Positions 1 through 6,284 of a stretch of 13,636 nucleotides of DNA are shown piece by piece. The DNA is taken from the NCBI GenBank assembly GCA_002373205.1, contig DFJV01000028.1:1-13636 (forward strand), read 5' to 3'. Below the pieces are notes generated by a model that was given only the letters and a program-made list of their open reading frames with translations, searched no databases and was not told where the DNA came from. The stretch comes from Treponema sp. UBA3662. GTDB taxonomy: Bacteria; Spirochaetota; Spirochaetia; Treponematales; Treponemataceae. Both the position numbers and the translations under genes were made by a program. Position 1 is the first letter of the stretch. Each line of letters begins with the position of its first letter.

Positions 1-157
1 CCTGAGCGGTGTCATACTTGAGAAGGTGAGCAAGCATCTTTGGGCTTGTAAGGTCGTTGATTGCAACAACTTCATAACCCTCAGCGTCGAACATCTGGCG
101 GAAAGCCAAACGGCCGATACGACCAAAACCGTTAATAGCAACTCTAACATTAGCCAT
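1..157 (-). CDS. gap: Glyceraldehyde-3-phosphate dehydrogenase, N-terminal part (cut by window edge)
   Basis: Reading down from the ATG at 155-157 gives MANVRVAINGFGRIGRLAFR and continues to KYDTAQ at the window edge. The NGFGRIGR segment is the Rossmann-fold NAD-binding loop of GAPDH, and INDL and LLKYDT are the next conserved GAPDH segments, so the family is secure from 52 residues. GAPDH converts glyceraldehyde-3-phosphate, NAD and phosphate to 1,3-bisphosphoglycerate in cytosolic glycolysis. The catalytic cysteine would lie outside the window. An AGGAGA Shine-Dalgarno site (164-169) sits 6 nt before the ATG, and a strong promoter lies just upstream, as expected for a highly expressed glycolytic gene. 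Confidence 0.96.
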   Translation of the reverse strand, partial: MANVRVAINGFGRIGRLAFRQMFDAEGYEVVAINDLTSPKMLAHLLKYDTAQ

Positions 158-191
158 AATATATCTCCTAAAAAAGAAATTCTTACAAGAA

Positions 192-220
192 AATATAACT
201 CTTTTTTCAAAATCGTTCAA
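192..220 (-). promoter_or_regulatory. Promoter of gap
   Basis: On the minus strand TTGAAC (215-220) is followed by a 17-bp spacer and TATATT (192-197). This is a good sigma-70-type match with ideal spacing. The transcript would start near 185, giving a leader of just under 30 nt that contains AGGAGA. The assignment is from pattern only. Confidence 0.7.
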
Positions 221-420
221 TAGGCTTTGGCAAATACAGGCCTCTAATTTAATCTGGAGCACAATGCTTTAAAACCACCCCATTCCTTGGCTAAAATCGA
301 CAGCCATGCCCCTTGTTACCCGCCATTCAGGGTTCCGGCTCCCGCCTCCATTGCCTAACGGCAACCCGCCTGCGGCGGGCCCTTACTGTCGGGGCTAGGC
401 TTCTTTTGTCCCCACCCCAA

Positions 421-493
421 ACGAAGTCCGTCACCTGAACGAAGTCCGTCACCTGAACGAAGTCCGTCACCTGAACGAAGTCCGTCACCCTGA
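421..493. repeat. 18-bp tandem repeat, about four copies
   Basis: The unit ACGAAGTCCGTCACCTGA occurs three times without change (421-438, 439-456, 457-474). A fourth copy (475-493) has one extra C and runs directly into the hairpin repeat at 487-507. The unit matches the left flank and left arm of that hairpin repeat (GTCCGTCACCCTGAAC) minus one C, so the array looks like a slippage expansion of half a hairpin element. Confidence 0.9.
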
Positions 494-507
494 ACTTGTT
501 TCAGGGT
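487..507. repeat. Dispersed hairpin repeat, type A copy 1
   Basis: ACCCTGAA (487-494) and TTCAGGGT (500-507) form a perfect 8-bp stem with loop CTTGT. It is flanked by GTCCGTC on the left and CTGTACC on the right. The same flanks and stem recur at 9417-9437, and a variant stem is found at 4160-4180. The element resembles REP-like palindromic repeats; no transposase is present in the window. Confidence 0.85.
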
Positions 508-541
508 CTGTACCGCTCCACCCAGCTCTTTACGCCCACTC

Positions 542-759
542 AGTTCCTGCACCCGCAGCGCAGCGTCCAGCGGCCTGTCGAAGGGCGGTCCCCTACTGTC
601 GGGGCTAGACCTATTTTGCCCCCCTACGGTCCCTGAGCCTGTCGAAGGGCAGTTCCTGCACCCGCAGCGCAGCGTCCAGCGGCCTGTCGAAGGGCCGCCC
701 CTTACTGTCGGGGCTAGACCTATTTTGCCCCCCTACGGTCCCTGAGCCTGTCGAAGGGC
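542..759. repeat. 109-bp direct tandem duplication (two copies)
   Basis: Bases 542-650 and 651-759 are the same 109-bp unit with three substitutions, all clustered just after the first GTCGAAGGGC (near 587-593 and 696-702). Each unit begins AGTTCCTGCACCCGCAGCG and ends CCCTGAGCCTGTCGAAGGGC. Each contains a short hairpin CCCT-GA-G-CCTGT-C-GA-AGGG (631-649 and 740-758) and a shortened form of it earlier in the unit. The low divergence points to a recent duplication. No coding potential is apparent. Confidence 0.92.
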
Positions 760-807
760 CATCCCCTCCACCATCCCCTTTTTCCACCACGAAAATCCAT
801 TTTCCAC

Positions 808-835
808 TTGAATTTCACAAAATCTGCCGTATAAT
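808..835 (+). promoter_or_regulatory. Promoter of the lipoprotein gene
   Basis: TTGAAT (808-813), a 16-bp spacer and a perfect TATAAT (830-835) lie 34 nt before the start codon. The expected transcript has a leader of about 28 nt with an AAAGGGGG ribosome-binding site (857-864) 5 nt from the ATG. The promoter sits just outside the repeat block. Confidence 0.72.
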
Positions 836-869
836 ATAGTATAGAGTCATTCCCACAAAGGGGGTTCCC

Positions 870-3800
870 ATGAAAAAAAAGTTTTTTACACTATTCTCCG
901 CCACTCTAGCCACACTTGCCCTGGCTCTTCTTTCATCTTGCTCAGGCATAACATCCCCTTCAGAACCAGAGGCAGCCACAGCCCACCAGGCAGAAGGCCT
1001 AAGCCTTAGGGGAACATTCAGCATGGCAAACGCCACGGCAGAACCCAGCCTTAACAGCAGTTCACAGGGACAATCTCAGCGCAACGCAATACCAACAATA
1101 GGCAGCCTTACATATTCGGTAAAGGCCTACCGCCCGTCTGACGGCGCAACAAAATGGGCAGATGTAAACCAAAGCCAAAAATCCTATGTTTTCAACAACA
1201 CCCTCTCGGCAGGAACATGGCAAATCACGGCATACGCAAACCAAGAAGGAAAAGCCACACCCATAATGCAAAGCCAAACTGTTACTGCAACACTTTCCAA
1301 GTCAAGACCGGACACAAGCGCAAACCTGGCACTTGCACCTTCCACGGAAGGAAGCGGCACTATAGCCCTTACCGTAAAATGGGAAAACACCACAGGAATC
1401 GCCTGGGTCAAATACAGCTGCCCTGCTTTTTCATCAAGCGAAAACCAAGGCTCAGGAGCAACAAACGAATATGTATTAAACGGTAGCGCAGACGCAGGCA
1501 TATATCCGCTTACAATCTCCTTCTACAAAAACAACTCAAGCACCATCCCGCTCTACTCCTGCACGGAATACATTGCGGTCTACCCGGAGCTTACCACAAA
1601 CCAATGGACAAAAAGCACAGCCCCACACATTTCTTCTAGCGGACAATTTATTGTAACAGCAGACTGCGTAAAGACATTCGTGTACCGGTCCGTCTACCTT
1701 TCTTCCAGCGGCAACAACAATACTGCAAACGGAACATCCGAGCGCCCCTACAAAACAGCAGAAGCCGCCATGGCCCGCCTAAAAGAACTTGCCACCACCA
1801 GCATCCACAGCATCAGTGAGACAACACCTTGGGAACTGCATGTTGTAGGAACAATCAAGGCATCAAGCATAGCGGCAAACAGCAAGGCATTTATAGACGT
1901 TCCAAGCTCCATAGGCTTCCTTAAAATAGTTGGTGAAGGAAGCGGTGCTACACTAGACGCAAATGAAAAGGGCCGTGTACTGTATGTGCAGTCAAATGCA
2001 AATGTCAAAATACAGGACATAACGCTAAAAAACGGTTCTACCGCAGAGGACGGTGGCGGTGTCTACGTTGCAAACAATGCAAGTTTTACGGTACTAAGCG
2101 GCAGCACAATCACCGGGAACACCGCAAAAGACGGCGGCGGAATCTATGCCGACTGCAAAAGTCTTGGAATTAATTACGGTTCCATAAAAGGAAACACGGC
2201 AAACGGGCAAGGAAACAACGTATACATCAAAAAAGCTCAAACCCTAAGCGGACCAAGCGGAAACGGCGCATACTTTGACGACAGCACAAGTTCCAACGGC
2301 AAGGCAGATGCCGTATGCTTAAATACAAACAGTCAGTTTGCAAGGTTCAACAACCCCGGCAGCGGAAGCACAGACTTCCAGTCCTTCATCAGAAATTCAG
2401 GTTCCATATTCAACACAGGCTATGCTGCAACATTCTACCTTGGTAACACCACGGACACAGCAGAAAAGACATGGGTGGCATCCGAAACAATCTATCCGGG
2501 ATTAAACCTAACAATAACCTGCGCATCAACAGCAAATGATGTCAAAGCAAGGATAAAACCAAGTTCTATCACTACATTAAACCTAGTAAACAACTCCAAA
2601 AACCTTACGCTAAAGAAAATAATCCTGCAAGGAAGCAGCGATGTTCGCTGCATAGCATCCTCTGGAGGAAGCCTGACAGTGGAAAACAGCACACTTACAG
2701 GAAGTACGCTAAACAATCAAGGAGCAGGGCTTTACCTAACAGGAGGAAGTGCCAGCTTTGACGGAAACAGCAGCGTTACGGCCTGTGACATATCATCCCA
2801 TGACAACTGCAAGGGTGGAGGAATTGCTGTAGACGGTTCAGGCGCAAGCCTTACTTTCTCCGGTAAAATTTATGGATGTGCGGCAAAACAAGGCGGCGGA
2901 ATCTATTTAAAAGACGGCAGCGTAACACTAAAGGACAATGCAGTTATAGGAAAATCAGTTGATTCAGGTTATCCGTCCGACTCTACTTCTGCTTCTGAAA
3001 TAAACAAGGCTATTGATGGTGCTGGTGTCTACGTTCAAAGCGGAACTTTCAATATGGAAGACTCATCCAAGGTCTCTTTCAACCATGCAACAATTGCCAG
3101 TAGCAATAATAAGAATGGAGGCGGAATATATGTAGCTGGGGGAACAGTCAACATAGGCACATCTTCTTCCCATTCCGCATCCGTCTGCAACAACACTGGC
3201 TCAAGCAGAGGCGGTGGTATATACATAGCAGGGGGAACAGTAAATCTGCATGGTAGCGTAAAGAGCAACTTCTGCAATAACAGTTGTGGTGGCGTTGAGA
3301 TTGAAAATGCGGGAACAATCAAAACTTACAGTGGCTCAACCATCGAAAATAACAGCACTGCAGTCGGGGGCTACACAGGGCAGGGAGTTCAGCTAAGCCA
3401 TTCTGCTGCCACCTTACAAATGTTTGGCGGCAGCATAAGCTCAAATCAAACTTACGACGTAAGCATGACCGACGGAAGTTTTAGTGTGTCTGGTAACGCA
3501 TTTGCAGAAAAAACCTATATAGGCACTTCATCACCAAAAATAACCATTGCAGGAAGCCTTTCCAGATATCAAGTTGCAACCATTACCCTTCCTAACTATC
3601 CTATAGGAGCAACCATACTTGAACTAGCTTCAAGTCCATCTCCATCCACAACCCTAGCAGCTGAATATAACAGATTCCCACTTTCAAGCACAGTTTATGA
3701 AATTGGCACTACTGGAAAAATCAGAAAAAAATTCGATGCAATAACAACTACCGAAATAGAAAGCAAAGATTCAGATATGGTAAATTATGGCCCGCTAGGA

Positions 3801-4055
3801 GCATCTAATCTTAAAGGAAAGATAATTTACTACAAAACTTCAAATGGCACATACGGATTAATGCAGTTTATAAATTTCCCTTCAACATTCTACTGGAAAA
3901 CAGGAAGCGGAGCTAAACAAGAAAAATATGGATTCCAAAGCGGCTGGGGCTTTGATTTGGACGGAGGTAATACAACCGATAGTAACAAAGACTTTGGTAT
4001 AGACAGCGGATACCTAGTACCGCACAATGGGGCTAAATTTCATATTATTGATTAA
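870..4055 (+). CDS. Large surface lipoprotein with parallel beta-helix GGGIYV repeats
   Basis: 1061 residues. The N-terminus is a lipoprotein signal peptide: KKK, a hydrophobic stretch at 5-21, then LSSC with the lipidated cysteine at 24. Residues about 25-270 are Ser/Thr/Asn-rich and lack an obvious domain. Around 275-300 lies VYLSSSGNNNTANGTSERPYKT, split here as VYLSSSGNNN and NGTSERPYKT, a DUF1565-like start of a right-handed beta-helix. From about 390 to 845 there are roughly ten GGGIYV-type turns (near 394, 421, 617, 649, 675, 717, 750, 781, 807, 837), several followed by a GNTA-type step, resembling Pmp-like repeats. The C-terminal 200 residues lack repeats and show no outer-membrane barrel. 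It is likely anchored by lipid and exposed at the surface or in the periplasm. A role in adhesion or carbohydrate binding is inference only; no catalytic residues can be assigned. The start is supported by signal peptide, Shine-Dalgarno site and promoter. The gene stands alone. Confidence 0.9.
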   Translation: MKKKFFTLFSATLATLALALLSSCSGITSPSEPEAATAHQAEGLSLRGTFSMANATAEPSLNSSSQGQSQRNAIPTIGSLTYSVKAYRPSDGATKWADVNQSQKSYVFNNTLSAGTWQITAYANQEGKATPIMQSQTVTATLSKSRPDTSANLALAPSTEGSGTIALTVKWENTTGIAWVKYSCPAFSSSENQGSGATNEYVLNGSADAGIYPLTISFYKNNSSTIPLYSCTEYIAVYPELTTNQWTKSTAPHISSSGQFIVTADCVKTFVYRSVYLSSSGNNNTANGTSERPYKTAEAAMARLKELATTSIHSISETTPWELHVVGTIKASSIAANSKAFIDVPSSIGFLKIVGEGSGATLDANEKGRVLYVQSNANVKIQDITLKNGSTAEDGGGVYVANNASFTVLSGSTITGNTAKDGGGIYADCKSLGINYGSIKGNTANGQGNNVYIKKAQTLSGPSGNGAYFDDSTSSNGKADAVCLNTNSQFARFNNPGSGSTDFQSFIRNSGSIFNTGYAATFYLGNTTDTAEKTWVASETIYPGLNLTITCASTANDVKARIKPSSITTLNLVNNSKNLTLKKIILQGSSDVRCIASSGGSLTVENSTLTGSTLNNQGAGLYLTGGSASFDGNSSVTACDISSHDNCKGGGIAVDGSGASLTFSGKIYGCAAKQGGGIYLKDGSVTLKDNAVIGKSVDSGYPSDSTSASEINKAIDGAGVYVQSGTFNMEDSSKVSFNHATIASSNNKNGGGIYVAGGTVNIGTSSSHSASVCNNTGSSRGGGIYIAGGTVNLHGSVKSNFCNNSCGGVEIENAGTIKTYSGSTIENNSTAVGGYTGQGVQLSHSAATLQMFGGSISSNQTYDVSMTDGSFSVSGNAFAEKTYIGTSSPKITIAGSLSRYQVATITLPNYPIGATILELASSPSPSTTLAAEYNRFPLSSTVYEIGTTGKIRKKFDAITTTEIESKDSDMVNYGPLGASNLKGKIIYYKTSNGTYGLMQFINFPSTFYWKTGSGAKQEKYGFQSGWGFDLDGGNTTDSNKDFGIDSGYLVPHNGAKFHIID

Positions 4056-4159
4056 TGAACGATGAATCTCTTAATTAGACCAAAGCACATTATTGCAGAT
4101 AAATGAGTCATTATCAGGCTTGCGAGAACAATCTGCATAAAAAAAACTTGCCATCCGTC

Positions 4160-4180
4160 ATTCTGAACTTGATTCAGAAT
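4160..4180. repeat. Dispersed hairpin repeat, type A copy 2 (variant stem)
   Basis: ATTCTGAA (4160-4167) and TTCAGAAT (4173-4180) form a perfect 8-bp stem around loop CTTGA, flanked by CCGTC and CTGTCC. Compared with the copies at 487-507 and 9417-9437, two stem positions are changed on both sides, so pairing is kept. Confidence 0.85.
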
Positions 4181-4212
4181 CTGTCCAAGACAAAAATGAA
4201 AACTTATACAGC

Positions 4213-4266
4213 CCCTGAATCCACATTCGTAGCAAGTGCGTGCGAATGTGGCGTAGCAGTTCAGGG
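4213..4266. repeat. Nested inverted repeat (two stacked stems)
   Basis: The outer arms CCCTGAA (4213-4219) and TTCAGGG (4260-4266) enclose inner arms CCACATTCG (4221-4229) and CGAATGTGG (4243-4251), both perfect. A 13-nt loop lies inside, and 8 nt (CGTAGCAG) lie unpaired on the right side. The outer arms equal those of the type A hairpin, so this may be a type A element whose loop has been replaced by another hairpin. Confidence 0.8.
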
Positions 4267-4379
4267 TGACAGCTTTCAAGTTCCAGACCCAATGTTCAAA
4301 TATTGCAAATTAATCCTAGCCGGGATTGGAGGGTCAGTTTCACCAATAAGGCGGCTCCAGAAAAAGAAAGAAAAACTAA

Positions 4380-5204
4380 TTAAATGATACCCCCCCAGGG
4401 GATTCCAAAATTTTTGCAAAGTGTTTTGTATTCCGCTTCCTGAAGCGGCGTTGCGGCCGTTACAAAGAAGGCCATGTCTTGGGGCAGGGATTTTTGGCTT
4501 TCCATGCCTCCGCTACCAGCTTGCTCTACCCTAAGAGCCTGCTTTGCAACCCCTTCCCTGCTGTCCACAACCCGCACGTCCTTTCCTGCCGCCGCCTGAA
4601 TGTCTTTTGCAATGTGGGTAAAGTGGGTACAGCCAAGGATTATGGTGTCGCAGCCATTTTGTGCAAAAAAGTCTACCGCAGGTTTTACGGCATCCATTCT
4701 TTCTTGCATTGACGAGGTAAAAAGTTTTTCTTCTATAAAAGAGACAAGGTCCGGGTCGCCGCGCAAAAATACCTGGCAGTCGCTTGCAAATTCGCTTACA
4801 AGCCTTTGGTTGTAGGGATGGCGCACGGTGGCGTTTGTTGCAAGAAGCCCTATTCTTTTGTTTTTGGTTACCCTTGCGGCAAGTCTTATTGCTGGAACAG
4901 TTCCCACGATTGGAAGGGAGGGAAAGGCAGAGCGCAATTCTGGAAGGGTCGTTACACTGATTGTATTGCAGGCAACCACAATTGCACGGGGATTCCATTT
5001 TTCCACGATGAGTTTTACCGCACTAGAGGCGCATGACAAAATTTGCTCGGATGATTTTTCACCGTAGGGAAAGTGCAAGGTGTCTCCCAAATAGATGCAG
5101 CGGCTTTGAGGGGATTTTTCCTTTAGCTCTAGCATGTAGGGAATTCCGCCAGTTCCACTGTCCAAGAATGCAAAGTCAATATAAGGTCTTGTAGAAGTGT
5201 TCAT
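4380..5204 (-). CDS. murI: Glutamate racemase
   Basis: 274 residues, the usual length for MurI. It interconverts L- and D-glutamate in the cytosol, supplying D-Glu for the peptidoglycan stem peptide. Visible motifs are FLDSGTGG (13-20, with the conserved Asp15-Ser16), YLGDTLHFPYG (38-48), VACNT with the first catalytic Cys at 79, and LGCTHF with the second catalytic Cys at 192 and conserved His at 194. Both acid/base cysteines are therefore present and the enzyme should be active. The ATG at 5202-5204 fits the family N-terminus but has no good Shine-Dalgarno site (AACGGTAATAAAA precedes it). It lies 26 bp after the zinc-ribbon gene, so translation may depend on coupling to that gene. Confidence 0.95.
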   Translation of the reverse strand: MNTSTRPYIDFAFLDSGTGGIPYMLELKEKSPQSRCIYLGDTLHFPYGEKSSEQILSCASSAVKLIVEKWNPRAIVVACNTISVTTLPELRSAFPSLPIVGTVPAIRLAARVTKNKRIGLLATNATVRHPYNQRLVSEFASDCQVFLRGDPDLVSFIEEKLFTSSMQERMDAVKPAVDFFAQNGCDTIILGCTHFTHIAKDIQAAAGKDVRVVDSREGVAKQALRVEQAGSGGMESQKSLPQDMAFFVTAATPLQEAEYKTLCKNFGIPWGGII

Positions 5205-5230
5205 TTTTATTACCGTTCAGAAAGCCGCCA

Positions 5231-5518
5231 TCAGCCAAAAAGAGACTCAAAGGCTTTTTTCGCGTCCTGTGCTTTTTGGGTAGCGGAATTTATGGCACCA
5301 GCGCCAGCCCACTCCCTTTTTATGCGGAAGGTGTCGCAGAAGTTTGCCTTTTCCTTGTCCGCTACAAGTTCCTCCGCGCTTTCGTGGCAGTCGTGATAGC
5401 TTCCCGGCTCGTAAAAAAGGCAATTCCTGCACGAATGCAAGTCCGAGTGGCATTCAGGACATTCAGAGGCCCTGGAGACAGTTTCCAAAGTGACGGTTTT
5501 TCCGCATTTCCAGCACAT
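5231..5518 (-). CDS. Small Cys-rich (zinc-ribbon-like) protein
   Basis: 95 residues beginning MCWKCGK. Cysteine pairs occur at CWKC (2-5), CPEC (about 20-23) and CRNC (about 30-33), followed by YHDCHE and DKEKANFCDTF. The first two pairs could bind one zinc, and the later cysteines and histidines another. The pattern of CRNC, a Cys-His step and then DKE-ANFC is one I associate with small conserved bacterial proteins of unknown function. The C-terminal 30 residues are Ala/Lys-rich and probably helical. The gene precedes murI by 26 bp on the same strand and is likely co-transcribed with it. It lacks a Shine-Dalgarno site, and its predicted transcript starts at the ATG. No function can be assigned. 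Confidence 0.85.
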   Translation of the reverse strand: MCWKCGKTVTLETVSRASECPECHSDLHSCRNCLFYEPGSYHDCHESAEELVADKEKANFCDTFRIKREWAGAGAINSATQKAQDAKKAFESLFG

Positions 5519-5524
5519 GATTCA

Positions 5525-5553
5525 ATTTTAACCATTTGACTAAATGATTTCAA
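5525..5553 (-). promoter_or_regulatory. Promoter of the zinc-ribbon/murI pair
   Basis: On the minus strand TTGAAA (5548-5553), a 17-bp spacer and TAAAAT (5525-5530) are followed after 6 nt by the ATG at 5518. The expected start point falls on or next to the start codon, giving a leaderless message. It overlaps the opposing promoter at 5536-5564. Confidence 0.65.
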
Positions 5554-5564
5554 TACCGTAAAGT
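5536..5564 (+). promoter_or_regulatory. Promoter of the pentapeptide/MBL pair
   Basis: TTGACT (5536-5541), a 17-bp spacer and TAAAGT (5559-5564) are followed after 6 nt by the ATG at 5571. As with the opposing promoter, the predicted start point coincides with the start codon. The -35 box lies inside the spacer of the opposing promoter, so the two polymerase sites cannot be occupied together. Confidence 0.62.
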
Positions 5565-5570
5565 ATTTGT

Positions 5571-6284
5571 ATGTACTCTTTTCACAAATGCCAGTGCCCA
5601 GGATGCACAAAACCAGCCATTACGCTTTACGATGAAAACGGAAACATAATGGAAGACCAGAATTGGTGCCTGGAGCACAGCCCAGACAAAGATTTTGTAA
5701 GAGAAAACCTCCACAAGTACCTGCAAAGCCACGACAGGATAATCGGCATGAATGCAGAGGGGCTAAAAATAGAGAACTGGAATATTTCCGGCAAGCGTTT
5801 CTACGGCTGCAACCTCCAGCACTGCACTTTTTCAAACCTTCACGGAGATAACATAAGGCTTCGCATGTGCATGCTGGACTTTTCCGTCTTTACCGACTGC
5901 AGCTTTTTGCACGGCAACACCCAGTTCTGCTCTTTTGCTGGCTCCAAATTTGTGCACGCGCTTTTTACCAACAGCGACATGATTCACAACAACTTTAACG
6001 GAATCACCGCCTACCAGTGCAGCTTTGACGATTCAGACCTCTACAACAGCCGCTTTATAAAGGCAATGCTCATAAACACGTCCATGAACAACTGCAACCT
6101 AAAAAAGACTGTCTTCTACGAGTCCATGAGGGAGGGCGTGGGATTCAAGCTTTCCAACACAAGGGAATCGCTTCTTGACCGCAACAAGGGCGGGCTTATG
6201 GGCGACTTTGGAATTCAGTACCAGGACATGGATGACGTTCTAATGCCAAGGAACGAAGATGACCAAAAGGAGGTATTCCTTTGA
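5571..6284 (+). CDS. Zinc-finger plus pentapeptide-repeat protein
   Basis: 237 residues in three parts. Residues 7-36 hold a likely zinc site, CQCPGC (7-12) followed by CLEH (33-36), separated by DENGN-type sequence. Residues 65-185 form 24 consecutive pentapeptides in one unbroken register: the central residue at 67, 72, 77 and so on to 182 is Phe, Leu, Ile or Met in all but three units (Gly92, Thr117, Ala147). That predicts a square right-handed beta-helix of six coils. Cysteine fills the i-2 position in many units (80, 85, 100, 110, 120, 150, 175), where Ala is usual. The C-terminal 50 residues are polar and end in acidic sequence. No signal peptide is visible, so it is presumably cytosolic. 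The molecular role is unknown; gyrase-protecting pentapeptide proteins share the fold, but nothing here shows that activity. The stop overlaps the start of the next gene. Confidence 0.9.
   Translation: MYSFHKCQCPGCTKPAITLYDENGNIMEDQNWCLEHSPDKDFVRENLHKYLQSHDRIIGMNAEGLKIENWNISGKRFYGCNLQHCTFSNLHGDNIRLRMCMLDFSVFTDCSFLHGNTQFCSFAGSKFVHALFTNSDMIHNNFNGITAYQCSFDDSDLYNSRFIKAMLINTSMNNCNLKKTVFYESMREGVGFKLSNTRESLLDRNKGGLMGDFGIQYQDMDDVLMPRNEDDQKEVFL
6267..6274 (+). promoter_or_regulatory. Ribosome-binding site deciding the TTG start of the MBL gene
   Basis: AAGGAGGT, a nearly full anti-16S match, lies 6 nt before TTG at 6281. It selects this TTG, which overlaps the stop of the preceding gene as TTGA, as the start. 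Confidence 0.85.

Larger units (their letters stand above)
221..807. other. Gene-free, repeat-rich spacer between gap and the lipoprotein gene
   Basis: No credible gene is seen on either strand. The stretch from about 360 to 770 is GC-rich and built of short repeats. It contains a perfect 6-bp GC hairpin (CCCGCC 365-370, GGCGGG 374-379), three copies of a unit around ACTGTCGGGGCTAG (about 385, 594 and 704), four copies of TGTCGAAGGGC (576-586, 640-650, 685-695, 749-759), an 18-bp tandem array, a hairpin repeat and a 109-bp duplication, the last three listed separately. The open frame on the minus strand at 355-552 is a product of the 18-bp repeat, whose length is a multiple of three. Confidence 0.8.
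4056..4379. other. Spacer between convergent genes, with two hairpin elements
   Basis: This 324-bp stretch separates the 3' ends of the lipoprotein gene and murI. It carries a type A hairpin repeat (4160-4180) and a larger nested inverted repeat (4213-4266). Neither is followed by a T-run, so neither is a classical intrinsic terminator, though a folded transcript here could protect or end both messages. The open frame running across 4103-4387 crosses both repeats and shows no recognisable protein sequence. Confidence 0.7.

Noticed and set aside
355..552. Minus-strand open frame with repeated GDGLRS peptides
   Set aside because: The repeats come from the 18-bp tandem array, whose length is a multiple of three. 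There is no ribosome-binding site, and the frame runs through hairpin repeats.
421..759. Repeat block considered as a CRISPR array
   Set aside because: The repeats are directly adjacent or 109 bp long, with no regular unique spacers and no cas genes.
815..1036. Minus-strand open frame over the lipoprotein promoter
   Set aside because: It overlaps the promoter and the signal-peptide region of a convincing gene and shows no protein family features.
870..4055. Lipoprotein considered as a pectate lyase or other polysaccharide-cleaving enzyme
   Set aside because: The beta-helix repeats are compatible with this, but no catalytic residue pattern can be pointed out.
4103..4387. 94-codon plus-strand open frame after the lipoprotein gene
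   Set aside because: It crosses two inverted repeats and overlaps the murI end, and its sequence is repeat-derived with no recognisable domain.
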